DNA of 64,000 nt, taken from contig JAYZEZ010000007.1 of assembly GCA_036337015.1 (NCBI GenBank), positions 310,001 to 374,000 of the forward strand, in the 5' to 3' direction. The notes beneath the pieces are model-generated. The model did not search any database, was not told the DNA's origin, and worked only from the letters and a program-made list of their open reading frames with translations. This DNA comes from Casp-alpha2 sp036337015 (GTDB lineage Bacteria; Pseudomonadota; Alphaproteobacteria; Rhodospirillales; Casp-alpha2). Positions 44,606 to 54,173 of the stretch are shown here, piece by piece. The number at the start of each line of letters is the position of its first letter. Position 1 is the stretch's first letter. Position numbers and translations under genes: made by a program.

Positions 44606-45409
44606 TTACACCCAACCGTATACAATAGATAATAGGAAGCCCCCCAAGATTATCCTATAAATAACAAATGGTGTATAGGTTGCTCGTTTTAGCCAAGCCA
44701 TAAGTCCAGCCATTACTATTAAAGCAGCAATAAATGCTATGCTTGCAGCAAGGTATACATCATTATTTAGACTAATATCGCCAATTTTATAAAGTTCCCA
44801 CCCCTTCAAAGTTCCAGCACCTATTATCACAGGAATTGACAATAACATTGATAAACGTGCACTTTCATTACGCTCCATACCTAAAATTCTAGCTGCCGTC
44901 ATTGTTATCCCTGACCTGCTAGTACCAGGTATCAATGCTATAGCTTGAGCACAGCCAATAAAAATTATATCACTAAGCTTAATATGTTTTATACTGCGCA
45001 AAGTCATGCCGATCTTGTCAGCAAGATATAACAAAAGACCAAAACCTAAAGTTGTCCAGCCTATAATTTCAATACTACGTATCCCATTAGGGTAATGCTT
45101 ACTCAATAAATACCCAGCTGCAACAGCAGGAAGGGTGCCAATAATCAAAAATCCAGCTAAACGAGCATCTGAAGAAAGCTCACCTTTAGTTAATTTAATG
45201 CAACCCTTTGCCATTGATAGCAAATCCCTCCAAAAATACACTATTACAGCCCCTAGTGTACCTACATGAACAGCAACATCTATCATCAAGCCCTGATCAG
45301 CCCAACCAGAAAACATTGATAATATCTGCAAATGTGCTTGACTACTGATTGGTAAGAATTCAGTAATTCCTTGAATCAAGGACAGAATAACAACATGTAG
45401 AACCGGCAA
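44606..45409 (-). CDS. uppP: undecaprenyl-diphosphatase UppP/BacA
   Basis: A 267-residue inner membrane enzyme recycling undecaprenyl pyrophosphate, the lipid carrier for peptidoglycan and O-antigen. Motif 1 is GITEFLPISSQAHL near residues 14-27, and motif 2 is IPGTSRSG. About seven to eight helices are visible. The start is TTG at 45409 with GGAG 8 nt upstream. Divergent from gltB. Confidence 0.95.
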   Translation of the reverse strand: MPVLHVVILSLIQGITEFLPISSQAHLQILSMFSGWADQGLMIDVAVHVGTLGAVIVYFWRDLLSMAKGCIKLTKGELSSDARLAGFLIIGTLPAVAAGYLLSKHYPNGIRSIEIIGWTTLGFGLLLYLADKIGMTLRSIKHIKLSDIIFIGCAQAIALIPGTSRSGITMTAARILGMERNESARLSMLLSIPVIIGAGTLKGWELYKIGDISLNNDVYLAASIAFIAALIVMAGLMAWLKRATYTPFVIYRIILGGFLLSIVYGWV

Positions 45410-45480
45410 GGTATTATCTCCTATATCTAGTTATAATATAGCAATAACTTGCCCCTTGCCCAAGCCCCTTGTTTTCAAAT

Positions 45481-45489
45481 TGGTATAAT
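45481..45489 (+). promoter_or_regulatory. extended -10 promoter upstream of gltB
   Basis: TGGTATAAT: TG, one base, then a perfect TATAAT at 45484-45489. No good -35 lies 17 bp upstream. It would give a leader of about 95 nt before the gltB ATG at 45594. Confidence 0.5.
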
Positions 45490-45593
45490 ATGTACTAGTA
45501 TGCACCTTAGAAGGGATGACCCAAAGTAATTAAAAAATTGAGCTATCAGAGACAGAAACACTGAGGGCCAATTTCAAAAAGGATAAAAAATCA

Positions 45594-48500
45594 ATGAGCC
45601 AGAATTGTTGGCCCAAGATGGTAGGTTTACCTAAAGCCCAAGGCCTATACGACCCTAAAAACGAGCATGACAATTGCGGAATTGGCTTTATAGCCAATAT
45701 TAAAAACTGCAAGTCTAATGAAATAGTTCGCCAAGGTATTCAAATACTTATCAACCTGGATCACAGAGGGGCTGTTGGCGCAGATCCTTTAGCAGGGGAT
45801 GGAGCAGGTATTTTAGTTCAATTACCAGATCAGTTTTTTAGAATTGAGGCAAAAAATATAGGTTTTACACTACCTCCTATAGGTAAATACGCAGTTGGTA
45901 TGGTCTTTTTGCCTAAACGAAAAGCATCAATTAAAGCGTGTACCCAAGCAATAGAAAACGCAATTCAAAAGGCTGGCCAAACTGTACTTGGCTGGCGAGA
46001 CGTTCCTGTGGACAATAGCTATCTAGGAGATAGCGTCAAACCCATTGAACCGATAATTCGACAGGTTTTTATTGGTTGTGGTGAAAATTGTTCCGATACA
46101 AGCGTATTTGAGCGTAAATTATTTGTTATTCGCAAACAAGCACACCACCTTGTTTGGGATGAAGATATCGAAGACATAGGACAATTCTATATAACTTCAA
46201 TGTCAGCTCGTACGATAGTCTACAAGGGTATGATGCTAGCACCAAATCTAGACAAATATTTTTTAGATCTAAACGATAAACGATTTGAATCAGCCCTGGC
46301 ATTGGTACACCAGCGGTTTTCAACAAACACTTTTCCATCTTGGCCACTAGCTCAGCCATTTAGATATCTTTGCCACAACGGCGAGATCAACACCGTTCGG
46401 GGTAATATCAACTGGATGCTTGCTCGACGTAATACTATGCAATCAGAGTTACTCGGAGATGATTTAGAAAAATTGTGGCCTCTAATTGGTGATGGTGCAT
46501 CTGATTCAGCAACTTTTGACAATGCTTTGGAATTACTGGTTGCTGGAGGCTATTCGCTTGCTCACGCAATGATGATAATGATACCTGAGGCTTGGGATGG
46601 TAACCCGTTAATGGATGATGACCTTCGAGCTTTTTACGAATACCACGCTGCCGTTATGGAACCATGGGATGGGCCCGCGGCTATTGCATTTACTGATGGC
46701 TTGCAAATCGGTGCAACGCTTGATCGCAACGGTCTACGACCTGCTCGATATGTAGTAACCAACGATGATATCGTAGTATTAGGATCAGAAGTTGGTGTTT
46801 TACCTTTTCCAGAAGAACAAGTTGTAAAAAAATGGCGTTTACAACCTGGAAAAATGTTGTTGATAGACCTTGAACGCCAATGCATAGTCGATGACACAGA
46901 GCTGAAAAGTGAATTATCTCGATCAAACCCCTATCAGGCCTGGCTAAACAAAACTCAAATTCACTTAAATCATCTTCCATCCGAGGTGGCAGCAATGCCT
47001 CCTGACCATCAAACACTTCTCGATCGCCAACAAGCTTTCGGTTACACACAAGAAGACATCAAGTTTTTTTTGAAACCAATGTCAACAGACGGTCAGGACC
47101 CTATCGGCTCTATGGGAAGAGATATTCCTCCAGCTGTACTGTCAGACAGGCCCAGGCTATTATATGATTACTTTCATCAAAATTTCGCCCAGGTAACTAA
47201 TCCACCAATAGATCCGATCAGAGAAGAATCGGTAATGTCATTAATTTCTCTGATTGGACCTAGGCCAAATCTATTGGACCTCCAAACTGGAGGCTCCCAC
47301 AAGCGCCTGGAAGTTCGTCAACCAATTTTGTCTAATATAGATTTGGAAAAAATTCGACATATTGAACATCTAGTTGACGAAGCATTCCGCACTTATACCC
47401 TTAGCATTTGTTACCCTATAGAAGAAGGCGCAAAAGGTTTGGCTACAGCGTTAGAAAAAATTTGCGAAGAAGCCTCTAGTGTTGTGCAAAAAGGACGTAA
47501 TATACTTATTTTATCAGACCGACGTATTGATTCTGACCACGTTGCAATCCCTGCTCTATTGGCAACAGCTGCTGTACACCACCACCTTATTAGGGAAGGC
47601 CAAAGAACAGAAGTTGGACTGGTTATAGAAACTGGAGAAGCCAGAAAAGTGCATGACTTCTGCCTGCTGATTGGCTATGGAGCCGAGGCAATAAATCCAT
47701 ACCTCGCTTTTGAAACAGTTTCTGCCCTTGGAAAGCAAGCTTCAGAACCTACTAACGAGGAAGAATTACATAAAAGCTACGTAAAAGCTATAGGCAAAGG
47801 CATACTCAAAGTTATGTCAAAAATGGGCATTTCTACATTTCAATCATATTGTGGAGCACAAATTTTTGACGCCGTCGGCCTAAGTTCAGATTTTATCAGT
47901 AAATATTTTACTAACACACATACTGTTGTCGAAGGTATAGGTCTTAATGAGATAGGTGAAGAAACAATTAGACGCCATCAAGCCGCATTTGGCAGTATCG
48001 AAATATTAAGAGATGCCTTAGATGTAGGTGGCGATTATGCTTACCGCATCCGTGGTGAACAACATATGTGGACACCTGAAACTGTAGGTGCACTTCAGCA
48101 TGCAGTTAGGTCCGGAAATTACGAAAAATTCAAAGCATTTACTGCAAAAATCAACGAACGCGATACTTCATTCCGCAACTTCCGAGGATTGTTCCGCTTA
48201 AAGCGTGCAGGTACATCTATTCCTATAGATGAGGTGGAACCCGCAAGCAAAATCGTCACGAGATTTGCTACTGGTGCTATGTCATTTGGTTCAATTTCTT
48301 GGGAAGCACATACTAATCTTGCAATTGCTATGAACCGGTTAGGTGGAAAGTCTAATACTGGTGAAGGTGGTGAAAATGCATCACGGTATAAAGTTTTGGA
48401 AAATGGAGATTCTATGCGTTCGGCTATCAAACAGGTGGCATCTGGGCGATTCGGAGTCACCGCTGAATACCTTGTTAATGCAAACGATATTCAAATAAAG

Positions 48501-50225
48501 ATGGCTCAAGGCGCAAAGCCAGGAGAAGGTGGTCAACTCCCAGGTCATAAGGTCGATGAAAACATCGCAAGCGTACGTCATTCAACACCAGGGGTGGGAC
48601 TAATCTCACCCCCTCCGCACCACGATATTTATTCCATTGAAGACCTTGGACAACTTATTCATGATCTTAAAAACGTCAATCCAAAAGCACGTATTTCTGT
48701 TAAGCTGGTATCAGAAGTTGGCGTTGGAACAGTTGCGGCAGGTGTTTCCAAGGCCCACGCCGATCATGTTACTATTTCTGGAAATGACGGCGGAACTGGT
48801 GCTAGTCCACTGACTTCCGTTATGAACGCTGGGTCTTTCTGGGAATTAGGACTTGCAGAGACTCACCAAACCTTAGTTCTTAATGACTTACGCGGCAGGA
48901 TTGCAGTGCAAGTTGATGGCGGGCTAAGATCTGGAAGAGATGTCGTAATAGGGGCTCTGCTAGGAGCCGATGAATTTGGATTTGCCACAGCAGCTCTAAT
49001 CTCATCTGGATGCATCATGATGCGCAAGTGTCACCTTAATACTTGCCCTGCTGGCGTGGCTACACAAGATCCAGAACTACGAAAACGATTTAAAGGAACA
49101 CCAGAACACGTAATCAATTTTTTCACATTTATTGCAGAAGAGGTTCGTGAAGTTATGGCTGAGCTTGGGTTTCGCAACTTCAATGAAATGATAGGTCGCA
49201 TAGATCGACTTGACACCAGAAAGGCTATCTCCCACTGGAAAGCTAAAGGACTGGACTTCTCACGTATCTTCTCAAGACCAAATGTTGACGATAGTGTTGC
49301 CATCTACAACAGTGAAACCCAAAACCATGGGCTTAATAAAGCACTTGATAAAAAATTGATCGAAAAAGCTCAACCAGCACTTAAAAATGCTACCCCAGTC
49401 CGCATTGAATTACCGATACGAAATATTAACCGAACTGTCGGAGCTATGTTATCAGGTGAAGTCGCAAGTCATTTTGGCCATCAAGGACTAGCAGACGATA
49501 CCATACATGTATCTTTAAGTGGAACAGCAGGACAAAGTTTCGGCGCATGGCTAGCAAAGGGAATCACATTAAAACTTGAGGGTGATGCTAACGATTATGT
49601 CGGCAAGGGCTTATCTGGCGGGAGAATAATTATTACCCCTTCTGCTAAATCAAAAATTCTTCCACATGAAAATATCGTCGTAGGAAATACCGTTCTTTAT
49701 GGTGCCATAGCAGGCGAGTGCTATTTCAATGGTGTTGCAGGCGAGAGATTCGCAGTGCGCAATTCAGGTGCTATAGCTATCGTCGAAGGAGTTGGAGACC
49801 ATGGTTGTGAATATATGACCGGTGGTTGTGTGGTTGTACTAGGAGCTATCGGTCAAAATTTTGCCGCTGGCATGTCTGGTGGTGTAGCATATGTCCTAGA
49901 CGAAACCGGTGACTTTGATAAACGTTGTAATTCTCAAATGGTAGAAATTGAAAAAATTAAAAAGGGCGAAGATAGCAAGTTTAAAACTAGAAAGTTAGAA
50001 ACCGCAATGTCAGACATGTTATCTAGTGATGAACCTCGATTAAGGCTGTTAATTGAACGGCACATAAAATACACCAACTCCAGCCGGGCAAAAGCTATTT
50101 TAGATTCATGGGATACATACCTGGACAAGTTCGTTAAAGTCATGCCTGTAGATTACCGGAGAGCTTTAATTGATATGCAAGAAGAGAAAAGCTTCGATCA
50201 AATGCACTTGGTCGCTGGTGAATAA
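45594..50225 (+). CDS. gltB: glutamate synthase large subunit
   Basis: A 1543-residue NADPH-dependent glutamate synthase alpha chain. The glutaminase nucleophile is C28 in NCGIGF after a 27-residue propeptide. The amidotransferase domain runs to about 430, then a central domain. The FMN-binding synthase domain includes GKSNTGEGGE, ISGNDGGTGASPL and VQVDGGLRSGRDV. The [3Fe-4S] cysteines are in CIMMRKCHLNTC. The C-terminal beta-helix has repeated GA/GG motifs such as GGRIIITP. It makes two glutamates from glutamine and 2-oxoglutarate, with gltD just downstream. Confidence 0.98.
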   Translation: MSQNCWPKMVGLPKAQGLYDPKNEHDNCGIGFIANIKNCKSNEIVRQGIQILINLDHRGAVGADPLAGDGAGILVQLPDQFFRIEAKNIGFTLPPIGKYAVGMVFLPKRKASIKACTQAIENAIQKAGQTVLGWRDVPVDNSYLGDSVKPIEPIIRQVFIGCGENCSDTSVFERKLFVIRKQAHHLVWDEDIEDIGQFYITSMSARTIVYKGMMLAPNLDKYFLDLNDKRFESALALVHQRFSTNTFPSWPLAQPFRYLCHNGEINTVRGNINWMLARRNTMQSELLGDDLEKLWPLIGDGASDSATFDNALELLVAGGYSLAHAMMIMIPEAWDGNPLMDDDLRAFYEYHAAVMEPWDGPAAIAFTDGLQIGATLDRNGLRPARYVVTNDDIVVLGSEVGVLPFPEEQVVKKWRLQPGKMLLIDLERQCIVDDTELKSELSRSNPYQAWLNKTQIHLNHLPSEVAAMPPDHQTLLDRQQAFGYTQEDIKFFLKPMSTDGQDPIGSMGRDIPPAVLSDRPRLLYDYFHQNFAQVTNPPIDPIREESVMSLISLIGPRPNLLDLQTGGSHKRLEVRQPILSNIDLEKIRHIEHLVDEAFRTYTLSICYPIEEGAKGLATALEKICEEASSVVQKGRNILILSDRRIDSDHVAIPALLATAAVHHHLIREGQRTEVGLVIETGEARKVHDFCLLIGYGAEAINPYLAFETVSALGKQASEPTNEEELHKSYVKAIGKGILKVMSKMGISTFQSYCGAQIFDAVGLSSDFISKYFTNTHTVVEGIGLNEIGEETIRRHQAAFGSIEILRDALDVGGDYAYRIRGEQHMWTPETVGALQHAVRSGNYEKFKAFTAKINERDTSFRNFRGLFRLKRAGTSIPIDEVEPASKIVTRFATGAMSFGSISWEAHTNLAIAMNRLGGKSNTGEGGENASRYKVLENGDSMRSAIKQVASGRFGVTAEYLVNANDIQIKMAQGAKPGEGGQLPGHKVDENIASVRHSTPGVGLISPPPHHDIYSIEDLGQLIHDLKNVNPKARISVKLVSEVGVGTVAAGVSKAHADHVTISGNDGGTGASPLTSVMNAGSFWELGLAETHQTLVLNDLRGRIAVQVDGGLRSGRDVVIGALLGADEFGFATAALISSGCIMMRKCHLNTCPAGVATQDPELRKRFKGTPEHVINFFTFIAEEVREVMAELGFRNFNEMIGRIDRLDTRKAISHWKAKGLDFSRIFSRPNVDDSVAIYNSETQNHGLNKALDKKLIEKAQPALKNATPVRIELPIRNINRTVGAMLSGEVASHFGHQGLADDTIHVSLSGTAGQSFGAWLAKGITLKLEGDANDYVGKGLSGGRIIITPSAKSKILPHENIVVGNTVLYGAIAGECYFNGVAGERFAVRNSGAIAIVEGVGDHGCEYMTGGCVVVLGAIGQNFAAGMSGGVAYVLDETGDFDKRCNSQMVEIEKIKKGEDSKFKTRKLETAMSDMLSSDEPRLRLLIERHIKYTNSSRAKAILDSWDTYLDKFVKVMPVDYRRALIDMQEEKSFDQMHLVAGE

Positions 50226-50248
50226 ATTTTAAAAGGACTATAGAACCC

Positions 50249-51676
50249 GTGGGCAATCCAACTGGATTTTTAAGAATTGAACGTCAAGATCGCATCTATG
50301 CTCCGGTTGATGAGCGCATAAAATGTTATGATGAATTTCTGCAGCCCCTGACGTCTGAAGAGTTGTCGGAACAAGGAAGTCGCTGCATGGATTGTGGCAT
50401 TCCTTTTTGCCATAATGGCTGCCCGGTAAATAATATAATACCAGAATGGAACGACCTAGTTTACCGTGGCGAAAAGCGCGAAGCGCTTTCTGTATTACAT
50501 TCAACGAATAACTTTCCAGAATTCACTGGCCGTATTTGCCCCGCACCATGTGAGGCCGCTTGCACGCTTAATATTACAGATGAACCCGTTACTATAAAAA
50601 CTATTGAATGCGCTATCGTAGATGAAGGTTGGAAACAAGGATGGATAAGCCCTCAAATTCCAGCTCACAGCACTGATAAAAAAATAGCTATTGTTGGATC
50701 AGGGCCGTCTGGGCTTGCCTGCGCACAACAACTTGCTCGCGCTGGGCACCGTGTTACCGTTTTTGAAAAAAATAAGAAAATCGGTGGCCTTATGCGTTAT
50801 GGCATTCCAGATTTTAAGCTTGATAAGGAACTGATTGACCGCCGCATGAGCCAAATGCAAGCTGAGGGTGTTGATTTCCTACCTAATACACATGTCGGTG
50901 TTAATTATCCGACAGAACGTTTACTCAAAGATTTCGATGCAATTGCTTTAACAGGCGGTTCTGAGGTTCCACGTAATCTCGAAGTTCCTGGCCGAGAGTT
51001 GGATGGTGTACACTTTGCCATGCGCTTTTTAACTGAACAAAATCGCAGAAATTCAGGTGAAGCATTTATTGAAGAATCTGAGATAATGGTAAAAGATAAG
51101 CACGTTATTGTAATTGGCGGTGGTGACACAGGTTCTGACTGTGTCGGAACTGCAAGACGCCAAGGTGCCTCTTCAATAACGCAGATGGAAATCATGCCCC
51201 AACCTCCAAACAAAGAAAACAAAGATCTAACATGGCCGAATTGGCCCATGAAACTTCGCACAACATCCTCTCATGAAGAAGGCTGTGAACGTGATTGGTC
51301 AATTGCAACTAAGGCCTTTTCTGGAAAAAATGGAATCCTTACTTCTATTCAATGCATACGTTTAGACTGGTCAGAAGGAAGCTTGAAAGAAATTACCGGT
51401 TCTGAATTTGAACTTCCCTGTGACTTCGCATTTCTTGCCATGGGGTTTCTTAATCCAACACATGAAGGCATGCTGGATTCACTAAACCTCACCTATGACC
51501 AACGTGGAAACGTAAATGCTGATACAGAAACTTATAAAACTAGTTCTAAAAAGGTTTTTGCTGCGGGTGATATGCGCCGAGGCCAATCACTCGTGGTCTG
51601 GGCTATAAGAGAAGGCAGGCAGTGTGCCCGTGCTGTTGATGAGTTTTTGATGGGTTCTAGTAATTTGCCAAAGTAG
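50249..51676 (+). CDS. gltD: glutamate synthase small subunit
   Basis: A 475-residue NADPH-oxidising, FAD-binding beta subunit. Cysteine clusters for the [4Fe-4S] centres are visible in CMDCGIPFCHNGCPV and RICPAPCEAAC. The FAD fold is VGSGPSGLACAQQLARAGH, the NADPH fold is VIGGGDTGSDCVGTA, and the C-terminal FAD motif is VFAAGDMRRGQSLVVWAI. The start is GTG at 50249. It lies 23 bp after gltB. Confidence 0.98.
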   Translation: MGNPTGFLRIERQDRIYAPVDERIKCYDEFLQPLTSEELSEQGSRCMDCGIPFCHNGCPVNNIIPEWNDLVYRGEKREALSVLHSTNNFPEFTGRICPAPCEAACTLNITDEPVTIKTIECAIVDEGWKQGWISPQIPAHSTDKKIAIVGSGPSGLACAQQLARAGHRVTVFEKNKKIGGLMRYGIPDFKLDKELIDRRMSQMQAEGVDFLPNTHVGVNYPTERLLKDFDAIALTGGSEVPRNLEVPGRELDGVHFAMRFLTEQNRRNSGEAFIEESEIMVKDKHVIVIGGGDTGSDCVGTARRQGASSITQMEIMPQPPNKENKDLTWPNWPMKLRTTSSHEEGCERDWSIATKAFSGKNGILTSIQCIRLDWSEGSLKEITGSEFELPCDFAFLAMGFLNPTHEGMLDSLNLTYDQRGNVNADTETYKTSSKKVFAAGDMRRGQSLVVWAIREGRQCARAVDEFLMGSSNLPK

Positions 51677-51683
51677 ATTTAAC

Positions 51684-52073
51684 ATGAATCTAACAAACCC
51701 TTGGTTACTAATTGCAGCCTTAAGTAGTTTTTTAACAATTGTAGCTGAAACTTACGGGGCTCACGCTTTAAGCAATGACGCATACTCTAAAAACGCCTTT
51801 GATACTGCATCCCATTTTCATATGTGGCATTCACTCGCTTTGCTAAGCATTGCCTGGTTTTGTGAATCTCGTCCTAAAACTAACAACGGACAATTACAAA
51901 AAAAATGGGGACATCGGGCAGGGTTTCTCTTCATATTTGGAATCCTGCTTTTTTGCGGCTCTCTTTATTCTATCGGCTTAAATATAACCCTACCTATTAA
52001 TGGCCTAGCTCCAACAGGTGGCATAATGCTTATGGCAGGATGGTTAACTTTGGCATTTGCCGCCTCGCGTTAA
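51684..52073 (+). CDS. DUF423 family membrane protein
   Basis: A 129-residue membrane protein with four hydrophobic segments. It contains the DUF423 (YgdD) pattern: TYGAHAL near the end of helix 1, then FDTASHFHMWHSLALL and the GSLYSIGLN and APTGGIMLMAGW segments. The function of the family is unknown. It starts 7 nt after gltD and is probably the last gene of that transcript. Confidence 0.9.
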   Translation: MNLTNPWLLIAALSSFLTIVAETYGAHALSNDAYSKNAFDTASHFHMWHSLALLSIAWFCESRPKTNNGQLQKKWGHRAGFLFIFGILLFCGSLYSIGLNITLPINGLAPTGGIMLMAGWLTLAFAASR

Positions 52074-52107
52074 ATTGTTGCTTCGTGGAAAGTCTATTTT
52101 GTCGCAT

Positions 52108-52131
52108 AAAGAATAATAAATTTTATTCTTT
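52108..52131. terminator. A+T-rich bidirectional hairpin terminator
   Basis: A perfect 9-bp stem AAAGAATAA (52108-52116) and TTATTCTTT (52123-52131) with a 6-nt loop. Ts follow on the plus strand. It lies between two convergent genes, and the right arm includes the stop codon of the minus-strand gene. The stem is weak because it has few G-C pairs. Confidence 0.45.
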
Positions 52132-52443
52132 TTCAAATAATTCCAAGGCTTCTTTTTTCATTTGCTTCTTATTAACAAGATCTTGACAGATCTGAAGATA
52201 AGCATGCCAGTCTTCATCTGATACCCCATCGGGCTTAGCGTTCCATTCAATAAAAACTAGAAACTGTTTTACTCTTTTTGCAAAATCAGCACTTTTCTCT
52301 TTACTTACTCCAGGCACCTCTGCCCTGTATCCAGCTGCAACTAATTCAGCATCTGCAGCTGCTTCCAAACCATTTTCTCTAATTTGTACAAATTCTAATC
52401 CTTTTTGGCTTTGCAACCAGGCAAAAAAATCATGTTCAGACAT
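52123..52443 (-). CDS. hypothetical protein, 106 aa
   Basis: A 106-residue soluble, acidic, alanine- and lysine-rich helical protein. It has aromatic anchors FFAWLQ near the start and DEDWHAYLQICQDLV near residue 77. AAGGAG lies 10 nt before the ATG, a strong ribosome-binding site, so the gene is probably real. I do not recognise the family. No membrane segment or signal peptide. Confidence 0.75.
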   Translation of the reverse strand: MSEHDFFAWLQSQKGLEFVQIRENGLEAAADAELVAAGYRAEVPGVSKEKSADFAKRVKQFLVFIEWNAKPDGVSDEDWHAYLQICQDLVNKKQMKKEALELFEKE

Positions 52444-52817
52444 TCTTTATATGCTCCTTCTAGAACACACTTTGAAGACTTAAATTATAGGTTGAAATTA
52501 ATCTGTATAACAATATTCAATAAAAATCAAAAAATTCAAGAGATTTAAAACTTAAAAGGAATGTTAAATACTTGAATTGAGTCAAGTACTGCCTCAAGTG
52601 AATACGTGGTCTTTCTATGATCTACACAACCTCTTTTTTTTATTATACCTTACAGGACTTAACTAGAATACCATGCCAAGAAAGCCTAAATAAATGAAGA
52701 GGTTATAAATCAGATAAATAAGGCTTGTAAGAAACAGTAACAAACTTTGACTTGGCGTGAGTTAATCCTTATGGCACATTTTGCACACTTAATACCAGTA
52801 ACAAATATTGATTTCCT
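52444..52817. other. intergenic region before glmU
   Basis: 374 bp between divergent genes with no convincing gene. A TTGACT at 52747-52752 followed 17 bp later by TATGGC (52770-52775) is a possible glmU promoter with a poor -10. An inverted repeat AACCTCTT (near 52630) and AAGAGGTT (near 52699) flanks a T-rich tract. Confidence 0.4.
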
Positions 52818-54167
52818 ATGATTAAAACAAAAATCGCCGCTATTATACTCTGTGCGGGTAAGGGCACGCGGATGCACTCTGATTTACCTAAAGTCCTCCA
52901 TCCACTAGCCGGTCGGCCAATGCTATCTCATTTGCTGGACAGTTTGTCTAAAATAGAGTTTGATTATACAGCAATAGTCGTTGGCGAAAAGATGGACGCC
53001 GTTGCAGAAATAGCTCACCCACATTCAATCGTAATACAAAAAAAACAATTAGGAACAGGGCATGCTGTTCTTGCGACACGTCAAACACTGGCACAGAATG
53101 GAAATGATTTTACCGGAGATGTATTAGTACTTTTTGGCGCTGACCCTTTGATCAATGCTAAAACTATTAATAAAATGATTGATGCCCGCCAAAAAAGTCC
53201 TAATCCATCTATTGTCGCACTCGGTTTTGAATCCAGAACTCCAGATAATTACGGTCGTTTAATTTTAGCAGAAGACGGATCACTAGATTCAATTATCGAA
53301 GCTAATGACGCTACAGAAGTACAAAAAAAAATCACACTCTGCAATTCAGGGGTTATGCTAATTGATGGATCACATCTGTGGAAATTACTTGAAAAAATAG
53401 AAGCCACTAATACAAAAGGGGAATACTACTTAACTGATATAGTTGCTATAGCCCGAGCCGAAGGACTAAAAACTGCCGTTGTTATAGGCAATGAAGAAGA
53501 ACTACTTGGCATCGACGACCGACAAGACCTAGCTTTAGCCGAAAGACTTGTACAAAAACATCTTAGACTTGAAGCAATGCAGGGGGGCACAACATTCTCT
53601 GATCCAGAAAGCGTTTTCTTAAGTTATGATACAAAAATTGGACATGATGTTAGCATTGGACCAAACGTAGTGTTTGGACCAAACGTTACCATTGGTAATA
53701 ACGTTGAAATCCTAAGCTTTTGTCATATTGAAGGCGCTACTATCGCTGATGGCACACGTATAGGTCCATTTGCTCGCCTGCGTCCCGGCACTTCAATTGA
53801 TAGTGATGTACATATTGGTAATTTTGTTGAAATAAAAGCTGCCGTTGTTAGTAGTGGTGCCAAAATTAACCACTTATCCTACGTAGGAGATGCCCACGTA
53901 GGAGAAAAAGCAAATATAGGTGCAGGAACTATCACGTGTAATTATGACGGTATAGAAAAACATCAAACCAATATTGGAAAAGATGCCTTCATCGGTTCAA
54001 ACGTTTCCCTAGTTGCCCCAGTCTCTGTAGGCAATGACGCTATCGTAGGAGCTGGGAGTGTTATAACTAAAAATGTTTCCGATGAAAGTCTTGCCATAAC
54101 CCGCCCACAACAAAAAGAACTGCCAAAGCACAAATCAAAAAATAAATCAGAAAGGGATAAAAAGTAA
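52818..54167 (+). CDS. glmU: GlmU bifunctional UDP-GlcNAc pyrophosphorylase/acetyltransferase
   Basis: A 449-residue enzyme making UDP-GlcNAc for peptidoglycan and LPS. The N-terminal uridylyltransferase is marked by LCAGKGTRMHSDLPKVLHPL, QLGTGHAV and FGADPLI. The C-terminal left-handed beta-helix acetyltransferase has hexapeptide repeats, FARLRPGTSIDSDVHIGNFV and GAGTITCNYDG. It is followed 6 nt later by glmS, the first enzyme of the same pathway. Confidence 0.98.
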   Translation: MIKTKIAAIILCAGKGTRMHSDLPKVLHPLAGRPMLSHLLDSLSKIEFDYTAIVVGEKMDAVAEIAHPHSIVIQKKQLGTGHAVLATRQTLAQNGNDFTGDVLVLFGADPLINAKTINKMIDARQKSPNPSIVALGFESRTPDNYGRLILAEDGSLDSIIEANDATEVQKKITLCNSGVMLIDGSHLWKLLEKIEATNTKGEYYLTDIVAIARAEGLKTAVVIGNEEELLGIDDRQDLALAERLVQKHLRLEAMQGGTTFSDPESVFLSYDTKIGHDVSIGPNVVFGPNVTIGNNVEILSFCHIEGATIADGTRIGPFARLRPGTSIDSDVHIGNFVEIKAAVVSSGAKINHLSYVGDAHVGEKANIGAGTITCNYDGIEKHQTNIGKDAFIGSNVSLVAPVSVGNDAIVGAGSVITKNVSDESLAITRPQQKELPKHKSKNKSERDKK

Positions 54168-54173
54168 TCATTC

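Noticed and set aside
52617..52700. Tiny open frame of about 26 codons before glmU
   Set aside because: It lacks a ribosome-binding site and consists of A+T-rich sequence with no conserved look.
54168..54173. glmS ribozyme
   Set aside because: Only six bases separate glmU and glmS, so there is no room for one. The ribozyme is also typical of Gram-positive bacteria.
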